A stretch of DNA of 64,000 nucleotides from Hyperoodon ampullatus (Eukaryota; Chordata; Mammalia; Artiodactyla; Ziphiidae): contig OX457075.1 of assembly GCA_949752795.1 (NCBI GenBank), positions 6,686,001 to 6,750,000 on the forward strand. Direction: 5' to 3'. A program made the translations under genes and the position numbers. The notes under the pieces are model-generated. The model was given only the letters and a program-made list of their open reading frames with translations. It had not been told where the DNA came from and searched no databases. Of this stretch, positions 1 to 9,931 are shown in pieces (position 1 is the first letter of the stretch; every line of letters begins with the position of its first letter).

Positions 1-1605
1 TGGATTTTCAACCCAAACTTCACCTTGCAGACTAAAAATGACAAGCAAACAGTATTGTGGGTATCAAGTTTGCACCTTTCCTCATATACAAAAAATATAA
101 AGGATAGTGATTAACTTATAAGCTGCAGGAGGGTTTCCATACACTTTATTTCTGTGCGTTGCTGTATAATCAATCCTTTGGAGCAAGTGGACCCAACAGG
201 AGAAGCAAAGTGAATATTTTTAGCCTTGTGCCTTTTGTGACCCTGAGTCCTCATGCAGTGGAGATCAGAAGCTGAACCAATGAAAATCTTCAGAAGTAGA
301 AATGGTGATGGATTTTAATACACACTGAAATTCTGACTTTCTGAATTTAAATTGCAGAATAAATGTTGCCAACCTGGAATGCTCGTTCGGGTGTTTTCAG
401 TAGGTAGAGTGAAACTCAAAATTATATTTGTTGTGCTTAAAGCTAAGCATTTGAACTGAGCCTGATAATAAACCCTATTGTTTCATCATTTTTATGCCTG
501 AGAGGGAATATATCCAGTACAGTAATTTCCTCATTCCAGTTATGTTTTGGATAGCTGAACATGGCTGAGTTCAGTGATCCTCTTGGCAGACTTTTCCTAT
601 CAAAAAAGTAGTATTTACCAGTTTAGAGAGCCCATGTTGTAGACTAGTAAAAAAAAAAAAAAAAAAAAAAAATTTCATACAAGTAACTGTAAATCTGTTC
701 TTCATGATTAGGTAAGATAATATGAGGGGCCTCAGGCCCCTGGAAAGAAAAGCAGACTCTTCCTTAAAGGATATTACTACTGAGTGCTGGGTAGAGTTAG
801 GATATGATCTGGGGGGCAAAGAAACTGAACACATTCTGTCAAAATAAGCATGGTACCAAAATCTCTCAGTGTGGGCTATAGCAATCAGTCATAGGGAAAA
901 AGACAGAAAGGTTTTGAGTTCCCAAATCACTGGGAATAAAAGAAAATGTTCTGAATTATAAGTGGTTTTTAAAACTTAGTTCCCATCCCTTGCAATCTGA
1001 GTCGAAAAGAATATAAGGTAAAAATGGGGTTTGTAAGGTAAATCAAACTAAGAGCCTGCTATTTGGGCAACTTATAAATTCTAGAAACAATCAAGGTAGA
1101 ACTGCTCAAAGTTTAGTCTCATAATAATTGACATAAAGACCAAGAATCCCAGTTAAAATAACTGAATATGCTCTATCATTATGAAGTTTTCCTAAGAGTT
1201 TCAGCTTTATTATCTCTGATTAATATGACCACTGTTCTTACGGTAGTAAATGGTGGCAATTATGTAAAAGTTAAAACAGATTATTCTATTTTGTCCTGAA
1301 AGTTCTGTACCACGTTGACCTTAACCTTATTTATAACAGTAATAATTGGTAGATTCTTATTTATAATCTCTACACTCTAAGGCAGTATATTTTAAATTGT
1401 TGTGGGTCACGAAGAAACTGGACCTTCTCCCCAGAAAGATGCACAGAAACATAAAATTTTGCATAGAACTTAAGAGGGTTCAAGGATGCCCCCTTTTAAA
1501 AAGAAAAAAAAAAACTTCTAAGAAAAATCTGGAAAACAAACTAAAATTGAAATCTTACCCCAAATAAGATACTACTTTAAAACCACAAATCCTGCTTCAT
1601 CTCAC

Positions 1606-1642
<37 letters not shown>

Positions 1643-2015
1643 CTTAAGGATATTCACAAACCCCATCAAAAGCTATTTTCCTTTGAAAATAAAAAATAAA
1701 CTGTGGCAGCTTTCAGACTCAAAATCATTAATGTTTCCAGGAGGAAGAGCTTGGGTAAAGAGGTAAAAGTCTGTAAGTTATTAAATTTTGTATTTTATAG
1801 AAGAAGCCCTTCTCACAGAAAAGGTGATGGGGATCAAAGTTGTTTCCACTGCTAGGTGACAGCCTGAGAATCTTTACCTTCCTCTGTGACGATCCACATT
1901 TGTCAGTTTCAGCGTGGCTTCTAGGTGATGCCCATCCTCTGTATCAGGCACAAACCCTGGCCAAATGTGACACAACCTGAAAAACTATTTGAATAAAGGA
2001 ATATTTTGAAAAATG
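1..2015 (+). other. Possible TM2D2 3' UTR (no coding sequence visible)
   Basis: In other mammals TM2D2 ends tail-to-tail within a few hundred bases of HTRA4, so its 3' end is expected here on the plus strand. The DNA is AT-rich, carries no SINE or recognisable LINE, and has an AATAAA at 1,990-1,996 that would end such a transcript about 330 bp from the HTRA4 signal. Another AATAAA lies near 468. A-runs occur at 650-672 and 1,607-1,639. I recognise no TM2D2 exon, so this is inference from gene order only. Confidence 0.3.
1607..1639 (+). repeat. A33 homopolymer
   Basis: Uninterrupted run of 33 A. It resembles a retroposon tail, but no SINE head is recognisable upstream and no target-site duplication is evident. 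Confidence 0.8.
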
Positions 2016-2342
2016 TGATTTCCTTTATACTCTGGATTCCGTTTTTTTCTTAATATTTGGTAGATAGATCTATTTGTTTGTGTATGTTTGTGTTATATCC
2101 AGTTTGTGGCTATAGAGAAGTTTTTAAATACTGAAGTGTCCTTTTTGTCAAGGTTAAACTAGAAACTCTGCCTGTTTTCAGTTGTTTCCTGTCTTTAAAT
2201 AAAATTTTATCAGCTCCCCAGACTTCCTGGCACCATGTCCTTCTTCCACTTGCCTTAGGAATGCTTCTTAGCAGCAGTTATAACACCCCCAGCCTAACGG
2301 TTCCAGAGTGTGTGTATATGTGTTTTAAAGCATTCATTTTCC

Positions 2343-2348
2343 TTTATT
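2343..2348 (-). terminator. HTRA4: Possible HTRA4 poly(A) signal
   Basis: Minus-strand AATAAA about 110 bases after the ancestral HTRA4 stop position. A plausible 3' end; not otherwise supported. Confidence 0.35.
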
Positions 2349-2453
2349 AAGAAAGAGATCCTAAAACCCCTTGCCATCTTTGGCACATCTTCAATACAAA
2401 CCAGGTAATAAAGCTTTGGTTTTGTTAGATCATTTCTTTTTAAAGCAAGACAC

Positions 2454-2614
2454 TTAATTGATTATTTCAGGTGTGGCTGTCAGGATCAACGTTTGACCTC
2501 TCCAACGAACCAGGATAGAAAGGGAATCATTGGCCTTAACAGCTTAAATCACGTCGGTTGTCGTGTGACAGGTTGTCCGTTTATGCTATTACATCATGGT
2601 CTCTCAACCCAGAG
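2454..2614 (-). pseudogene. HTRA4: HTRA4 exon 8, PDZ end, with premature stop
   Basis: After a tcccag acceptor, the frame carried from exon 7 reads SSGLRDHDVIA, then TAA at 2,583-2,581, ten codons into the exon. Downstream homology resumes only in another frame: NDSLSILVRWRGQTLILTAT then PEIIN and a stop at 2,454-2,456, equivalent to the HTRA4 C terminus. That frame also meets a TAA (TTTDVI then stop) before it. So at least one indel and two stops separate the parts of the PDZ domain. Confidence 0.85.
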
Positions 2615-3366
2615 CTGGGAGGGGAGAAGAAAGGCCCATGAAACTGTAAGAGTTTTACTTATCCCCATCTAGAATTTAATGTCTGTCTCTCAAGACACTA
2701 CCATTTTGCTGGCATTAAACATACAGACCAGGAAACCAGAAATAGCCTCCATCCTTCCGAATGTGAGGCCTGCTCTAATCTATTCTGCAAAAATCACTGG
2801 AGGACAACAACCCTATTTGCCTTTCCAAAATTAATATTCTACCAGAATCACGTGTAAGAAGTTTGCTTCTCCCATATATGAGATTTGGTTTGCAGTAGGG
2901 AGTTGAGCTTTTCATTTCTATTAATCCCTGACCTCACTTAACCTGAAGCATACACTCGGCCTTACCAATAAACGTGAAAAGCCCAAGCAATATATATTTT
3001 TCCAGACAGTTACACTCTAATCAGTTTGATGTTGACAGCCCACTTACTTGCCTCATCTTCACCCACAGTTTATGGATCTGGAGGGTATGCTGAGCTGCAC
3101 TATAGAAGCAGCTTCCAGTAAGTCAAAAACCAGTCACCAAGGTCTAAATATTTAAGACTCTGGTTCTAGGCTCCTTTTCCTCAAAGTTGTGATTATATTC
3201 AGCCTCCAACATATTTGTTTCACGTAGAATATATATTCTAGAAACAAAAACCAGCTCCAAATACAAAACACTAGAATAGATATATAGCCATGCTGATCCA
3301 TCTTAAAGTCAAAAATAGCCTGGAAATCAAATTAAATGACTGCAGGAGACACCATTTATGAGAAAT
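2615..3366. other. HTRA4 intron 7, upper repeat-poor part
   Basis: Unique-looking AT-rich DNA between exon 8 and the first SINE. I see no coding or repeat signature. Confidence 0.5.
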
Positions 3367-3490
3367 GGGGGGAATTCCCTGGTGGTCCAGTGGTTAGGAC
3401 TCAGTGCTCCCACTACCAGGGGCCTGGGTTTGATCCCTGGTCAGGGAACTAAGATCTCACAAGCCGCGAGGTGCAGCCAAAAAAAACAGA
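3367..3490 (+). mobile_element. Older CHR-related SINE, short form
   Basis: tRNA-derived head (cctggtggtccagtggttag, A box) and a degraded B box (gggtttgatccctgg), then a short A-rich end running into a GA-rich stretch. It lies in HTRA4 intron 7 and lacks the GC-rich second half of the young copies. Confidence 0.8.
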
Positions 3491-4142
3491 GAGAGAGAGA
3501 AACTGGAAGCTGGGAAGCCCAGGGAAGAATGATAATGTGGGAGGATTATCAAGGTATGTAGAGTTTATTTTTTTTAAAAAAGAAAATTTAAAGGAAGAGG
3601 ATGTGAAGTTCGAGCATAGAACTAAAAGCAGGGAAAGCCTTGAGAACCAGGACGGCTCAGGGGAATGCCTGGGACAGTGCATAAAGAAAGAGCTTAATTC
3701 ATGATAGTTCTGTGAGAAGGAAACCTGCAAAGTATTACTGAATGCAAACTAGGCACCAAATATGAGGAAGTGGGGCTCCGGCAGGATGAAAGACCTTTTC
3801 CGTGTCCCACAGCTTGTAAGAGGCTCAAGTAGGATTTCATCCTGGATCTCTCAGACTTGAAAACCCATCCTCTTGCCAATCACTCCGCCTCTCAGAAACA
3901 AGAAAAGGAGCCGCAAGAGCAGGATAATACAGCTAGGTTGCACATCCCTGCCCTCTGACTTACCGTGTAACTCTCAAGGTAATTAACCTCTCTGCACGAC
4001 AGCTGCTGCTTCCGTAAAAAAACACCTATATCCTACAATTACTGGGGGCTCGAACAAGTATGTAAGACACTTTAAATGATGCCTGACATAGTAAGTGGTT
4101 GATAAATGCCAGCTGTTATTACTGGAATTATTGTCATTATTC

Positions 4143-4357
4143 TTTTTTTTTTTTTTTTTTTTTTGCGGTACGCGGGCCTCTCACTGTTGTGGCCTCTCCC
4201 GTTGCGGAGCACAGGCTCCGGACGCGCAGGCTCAGCGGCCACAGCTCACGGGCCCAGCCGCTCCGCGGCATATGGGATCCTCCCAGACTGGGGCACGAAC
4301 CTGTATCCCCTGCATCGGCAGGCGGACTCTCAACCACTGCGCCACCAGGGAAGCCCC
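4143..4357 (-). mobile_element. CHR SINE, young subtype, with target-site duplication
   Basis: Reverse orientation, poly-T first. It has a tRNA-like head with Pol III A box (tggcgcagtgg) and B box, then a GC-rich body and poly(A). It is flanked by tattgtcattattc (4,129-4,142) and tattgtcgttattc (4,358-4,371), one mismatch. Located in HTRA4 intron 7. Confidence 0.95.
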
Positions 4358-4437
4358 TATTGTCGTTATTCTTAGATATAAGTGGGTGACGGCAGAATGA
4401 TTTGCGGTTTATCAGGGACTTCAAGCAAGCAGTCATA

Positions 4438-4695
4438 CCCACATTTTAATGTGCATCTGAATCCCCTGAAGATCTTGTTCAAAAAGCAGATTCTGATTTT
4501 TTTTAACTTTTTATTTTATATTGGAGTATGTTGTGTTAGTTTCAGGTATACAGCAAAGTGATTCAGTTATACCTATACATATACCAGTTCTTTTTCAAAT
4601 CCTTTTTCAGTGGTGCTCCTGTCACTGAATTTCTAAAAAGCTCCAGCTGATGCTATTACTGCTGGGCTACAGACCACATTTTGAGGAGCAAGGAC
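4438..4695 (+). mobile_element. MER5A-like DNA element split by a LINE-1 3' fragment
   Basis: The outer parts (4,438-4,498 and 4,609-4,695) resemble the ancient hAT-type MER5A: tgtgcatctgaatcccctga, then gctgatgctattactgctgg ending ttttgaggagc. Between them, 4,499-4,608 matches the antisense LINE-1 3' end (ttcaggtatacagcaaagtg). The order of insertion is therefore LINE-1 into MER5A. Confidence 0.6.
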
Positions 4696-5325
4696 CTGAA
4701 GAGCTGAAAGAGATAGCTTTGGCCTTGAACCAGAAGTTAAAAATAAGTTGGGGGGGGGCGGTGGGCAGGGACCAAGAACGTCTAGAAAAGCCTGTGACGA
4801 GTCAAATTTAGTAACAGGAGGCCTAACACTTAGCTCTTCTGAACAGTTAGTACCCTACAGATTCTTCCCCTATGAAAAAGAGTTGCCAAATCTAAGCAGA
4901 TTGTTGAGCTCTGGAAAAACAAAAACGGTGACAGAGGGATATGGAAGAAGTATAAGAGAGAGACCAGGAGAATATTTGTGGGCCAAGTCACCCTGTCTCT
5001 CAGTAGTTACTATAAATGTCTCAAAACGTCTCTCGCCTTTGCTTCATTTACTGTATGTACTTGTTTGTTTGTTTGTTTAGTGCTGGCCTCATACTGTCAT
5101 CCGGAATTCAAAGAAAAAAAGTGTTTTAAAGTACCTAAAATAGGTTCTTAAACTCCTAACTCCCTGGATTCTTCTGATTCTTAATAAGTAAGGTAGCAAA
5201 AGAGTAGATTTGGGAATTCCTAGCAAAATTGAACTTATGTCGTGAACTCATATCATGAATTCTTGGGCTGCAGAGAACCATCCCTTTCAAAAAAAGAAAA
5301 GCCGGGGGGGGCCTTATTAGTACAC

Positions 5326-5770
5326 TCAGCACTGTCCAATAGAAATGTACGGCAAGCCACACATATAATTTAAAATTTTCTGGTAGCCACATTCAAAAAA
5401 ATTTTAAACTTTTAAAAATTTTTAAACAGATGAAACTAATATATAATATAAAAATATATTTTAATAATATCTTACTTTATCTAAAATATCATTTAACATG
5501 TCATAGTTTAATAATTATTAATACATATTTTACACTCTGTTCTAAGTCTTTGAAATCCTCTAGAAACAGCACACACCCAATATGCTGCTATACGATGATC
5601 ATCTCTTACACAATGCAGTTATTAAAGTGAAACGCAGTCTCCCCAAAACAAAAAAAGTGTGTTTCACGGAGAATATTTTAAACTGCTTCTGGGTTTTTGT
5701 ATTTAAATCAATTAAAGTTAAATAAAATTAAAAATGCAGTTCCTCAGTCACACCAGCCACCCCTCAGGTA
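5326..5770 (+). mobile_element. Probable ancient DNA-transposon relic
   Basis: Starts with cagcactgtccaatagaaat and continues through an AT-rich body, a pattern I associate with mammalian hAT-type MER elements. Family assignment is uncertain. It lies between HTRA4 exons 7 and 8. Confidence 0.4.
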
Positions 5771-5903
5771 GGTGATCAATAGCCTCACGGCAGGCAGGGC
5801 CCACCGTTATCAGACAGGGCAAGTCTAGATCCTACACACATTTACCACGGGGCACATCTAGTGAGAACAGAGGAGGATGGTCAGAGGCCTGAGCTGCTCT
5901 TAC

Positions 5904-6049
5904 CTTTCAGCAGCTGTTCCCTGAATCGCCTCATATACAAAAACTCCAGAGGTCACGTCACGGAAATCTGGATCTTGCCTTTTCCTTTCCTGAAGCAGGC
6001 TAAGAAGAGTCAGAAGTTTTCCCATGAGGTTAGGAAGCCAATGAATTAG
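5904..6049 (-). pseudogene. HTRA4: HTRA4 exon 7, start of PDZ region, diverged
   Basis: The 3' half is clear: PDFRDVTSGVFVYEAIQGTA then AES and a gtaaga donor at 5,903, matching the HTRA PDFPDVxSGVYV segment. The 5' half is open but poorly conserved (LLTLLSLLQERKRQD), and I could not fix the acceptor, so the upper end is approximate. Confidence 0.75.
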
Positions 6050-6785
6050 TCCCCTGAGCCCTGGACAACCCTCCAACTGTCAGTGGGGACTCTATCTGCT
6101 CTGCTCAGGGCTCACACACATGGGACAAGGATGCCCTCTAGCTGGTCACCATCATTCTTCCCCAGGGGTGGTCTGATTCTCTGTGCCGAAGCCTAGAACC
6201 ATTGGACACAGTGAAAGAAACCACTGAAAAGTACAGTGCGTGCTAGTGCCAGCAGAGGCAGTCACCTACCCTGTGACAAGTAGGGCCTGCGGTCACGAGA
6301 GGAGCCAGCCACTGTCCAAATGCTTTACCTTCCCCGTTCAGGCTCTCTACCCATAGCTTGTGCTTCTGAAAAACAACCCAGACATGGTCACACCCGCGCT
6401 TACTTCATAGGGAGGGCAGCATGCGCAGACCCAGCTATTTCTTCTGTGAAACAGCCTTTCCTGGAAAGGAGAATTGTAATGTGTTACTAACAAAGCCTTC
6501 TTTCCTTTTGGCAGACCGAGTCACAGACTATCCTTTCAATGTTAGCTGCCCTTTCAGGCTGCCAGCCAAGACAAACACGCCTCAGAGAACCTTTGTCGCT
6601 CGCACAGGCCCACCTCCCCACATCCAGCCCAGGGCTTTCCTTTCCACAGTAGTTCCATCCAACTATCTCTGGGTACAGCTCAGGCTGGGTTTTGCACCTA
6701 GTCCCCTGGTACTGCTGCCTGGATCACTGTGATCAGAGCTCAGTACCGGTGACTCTGTTTTCTACAAAACTGAAAGAATTGTCTC

Positions 6786-6892
6786 AGGGACTTCCCAGTG
6801 GTTAGGGCTCCACACTTCCACTGCAGGGGACACGGATTCAATCCCTGGTCACAGAACTAGGATCCCACAAGCCACGCAGCGTGGCCAAAAAA
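6786..6892 (+). mobile_element. Older CHR-related SINE next to HTRA4 exon 6
   Basis: Head gggacttcccagtggttagg, a B-box-like stretch and gtggccaaaaaaa tail. Flanked by imperfect duplications gaattgtctc and ggattgtctc. It sits about 85 bp downstream of the truncated exon 6 in gene orientation. Confidence 0.75.
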
Positions 6893-6976
6893 AGGGATTG
6901 TCTCCACCACAGTGGAGCCCTTTGAGGGCTCCTGAAAAGCACGGGAGGGGAAGAAAAATTCCGAATTCCCCTTATC

Positions 6977-7060
6977 TTTCTGTCGAATGTGATCCAAGGG
7001 AATTGCAAAGGAGATTCCTGTGGTCACCTTCAGTGTGTTTATGCCAGTCACATCACCATC
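6977..7060 (-). pseudogene. HTRA4: HTRA4 exon 6, truncated, donor not found
   Basis: After a ttgtcag acceptor it reads DGDVTGINTLKVTTGISFAI then PLDHIRQ, clearly HtrA exon 6. Relatives continue about a dozen more residues (FLxExH...) before the donor. Here the match stops at RQ and is followed by AAAGATAAGG, which looks like the normal exon end with AT where GT should be, after loss of about 30 bp. The frame stays open beyond it into unrelated sequence. The lower boundary is approximate. Confidence 0.75.
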
Positions 7061-8985
7061 CTGACAAGGGAGGAGACATCAATTCAGCAGCCCAGTTCTG
7101 CAGACTGACAAGCAAAGGAAGGAGAAAAGCTTAGGGTCACTTAGGGTCGAGCAACAGGTGGCATCTTAGAGGACCAAGGCGTGCAAATTACTGCTGAGGA
7201 ATTCTGGGTTTTAATCTTGAGCTCTTTTTCTTCTTGGCCAAATTATATTGCTTTTCAAAGTGAACCACAGGTTGTATTTTGACACAGATATGAGGACAAG
7301 GAGTATATGCCTTTCCATTCCTTAAATGAGACTAAAAATAAACACGGAAAAGGCAAAAAGCTGTTGACTTTCAGCCACACTTCAATGAAACTACTCAGAA
7401 GATTCAGCAAATTGACCTTAGGAACAAAGCTCTACTAAACTAAATTTATGAAGCGGGAAATACTTTCCTTTTTGTGCATTTCATCATCCCTTAGCCTTTG
7501 TTAGGTAACGGGAAGGATAGAAAAGAGACTTCCGATCTCATTAAAATACAGATTATAATTCAATAGGTCTGGAGTGTGGCTTGAAGTTCTGCATTTCATC
7601 CCTGCTCTAGTAAACTCATTGTTTACTGGAGAAAAAGCAGGCACAAAAATCACATGCAATGTTAGGAGTAAAGGGGGCGGAGTCAAGAGGGCAGACTAGG
7701 AGGATGCGGAATTCGCGTCTCCTCACAACTAGGGCACCTACCAGGCACTGGAGGGGGACCATGAACACCTAAGGGGATGGGAGGAACCCCCAGCGACCGG
7801 GTAAGATGTGGGGCTTGCGGGGGGTGAAGGGGGAGGAGAAGTGGAGGCGGGACAGGACTGGCGCCCCTGAGGAGCGGCTGGGGGAAGGAAGGAGTTCCTG
7901 CACCCAGCGGGACCCACCCACGGTTAGGGGTCCAGCTGCGATGGGGGAGACCCTGTGGGAGATGGTGGGGGAGGGGCGCGGAGGAACGGAAGGGAACGCA
8001 GCCAGCGCTTTCCCTCTCCTCTTAGGCACCGGGGAACCTGTTGGGCTCCCGGGTCTAATCCTCTGCCCTCGGAGCCTCCCTCCTGCCGCGCAGAACCCAA
8101 GCCCCGCCCCTGCACACCCACCCGGGACCCTACCTCTACATTCAGAGACCCCCTCCAACGTGCTGGGCCTAAACCCCACCCACACACCCTCACCCAGGGC
8201 CCTACCTCCAAACTCCCGAACCCCACACTCCAGAGGACTTCCTTTCCATGTGCTGCTGCTCCCCTTCCCTGCAGGCCCTAAGCAGAAGCCCCGCCCCACG
8301 CTTGAACGTCGCCCGCCTAGGCCCCGCCCCATGCTCAAACATCACCTCCCACCCGCCTAGTTCCCGCCCCACCCTAAACCCCGCCCCTGCTGAAGTTCCA
8401 CTCCTGCCTAAACTCCACCCCCCATAACCAAGGCTTTTTTTTTTTCTATCTTTTTTTCCTCTTTTAGATTGGGGTTCTGTTTTACCTTGATTCATTTATA
8501 TTTTTATTTTTTCTAATAAACCTTTTAGTTTTCTAATTTTATTCTTTATACTTTGTTATTGTTCTTCTTTTCACTTGTTCCCTTTTTTTTCTTTTCTTTT
8601 TTCTGTTGTGGTTTTATTTTACCTTGTTGCAGTTGTTTCAATTGTAGTTTTATTTTTCCTAATATATTTTTTGTCTTTCTAATTTTATTTCTTTTTTTTA
8701 TTTCTTTGTTGTTGTATTGCTCCTTTTTTCTTTTTTTTTTTTCTCCCATGCCACACGGCTTGTGGGATCTTGGTTCCCAGGCTGGGGGTCGCTCTGAGTC
8801 CAAACCGCTGGACTAACAGAGAACTTCAGACCCCACGGAATATTAATCGGAGTGAGGCCTCCTGGAGGTCCCCATCTCAGCTCTAAGACCCGGCTCTATC
8901 CAACTGCCTGCAACCCCAGTGCTGGACACCTCAGGCCAAACAACCAGTAAAACAGGAATACAGCTCCACCCATCAAAAAAAAAAA

Positions 8986-9847
8986 ATGATACAACAAGAA
9001 AATATGTTACAGACGAAGGAGCAAGGTAAAAACCTAAAAGACCAAATAAATGAAGACAAAATAGGTAACCTACCTGAAAAAGAATTCCGAGTAATGATAG
9101 GAAAAATGATACAAAATCTCAGAAACAGAATGGAGAAAATACAAGAAACATTTCACAAGGATCTAGAAGAACTAAAGAGCAAACAAACAGTGAGAACTAC
9201 ACAATAAATGCAATTTAAATACTCTAGAAGGAATCAATAGCAGAATAACTGAGGCAGAAGAACACATAAGTGAGCTGGAAGATAAAATGGTGGAAATAAC
9301 TGCCAGGGAGCAGAATAAAGGAAAAAGAATGAAAAGAATTGAGGACAGTCTCAGAGACCTCAGGGACATTAAACACACCAACATTTGAATTATAGGGGTC
9401 CCAGAAGAAGAAGAGAAAAAGAAGGGGTCTGAGAAAATATTTGAAGAGATTATAGTCGAAAACTTCCCTAATATGGGAAAGGAAATAGTCAGTCAAGTCC
9501 AAGAAGCACAGAGAGTCCCATACAGGATAAACCCAAAGAGAAACACACCGATACACATATTAATCAAACTATCAAAAATTAAATACAAAGAAAAACTATT
9601 AAGAGCAACAAGGGAAAAGCAACAAATAACATACAAGGGAATTCCCATAAGGTTAAGAGCTAATCTTTCAGCAGAAACTCTCCAAGCCAGAAGGGAGTGG
9701 CAGGACATATTTAAAGTGATGAAAGGGAAAACCCACAACCAAGATTACTCTACCCAGCAAGGATCTCATTCAGATTTGATGGAGAAATCAAAAGCTTTAC
9801 AGAAAATCAAAAGTTCAGAGAATTCAGCACCACCAAACCAGCTTTAA
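8986..9847 (+). pseudogene. LINE-1 ORF1 remnant (RNA-binding protein)
   Basis: Starts at an in-frame Met (MIQQENMLQTKEQGK) and encodes a coiled-coil-type segment. It is interrupted by a stop near 9,207, and again near 9,388 where an Arg codon became TGA before IIGVPEEEE. It ends with the conserved C-terminal domain (LRANLSAETLQARREW, stop at 9,847). It is shorter than intact LINE-1 ORF1, so the N terminus is probably lost. Confidence 0.85.
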
Positions 9848-9931
9848 AACAAATGCTAAAGGAACTTCTCTAAGCGAGAAACACATGAGAAGAAAAAGAC
9901 CCACAAAAACACACCCAAATCAATTAAGAAA

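Noticed and set aside
1880..1940. Possible minus-strand exon (frame reading through gtggatcgtcacagagg then gtaaag)
   Set aside because: A donor-like GTAAAG follows an open frame, but there is no homology to HTRA4 or TM2D2 and it lies beyond the HTRA4 stop.
7806..8360. 184- and 189-codon open frames on both strands
   Set aside because: They lie in the GC-rich 5' UTR of the LINE-1 and are low-complexity Pro/Arg-rich.
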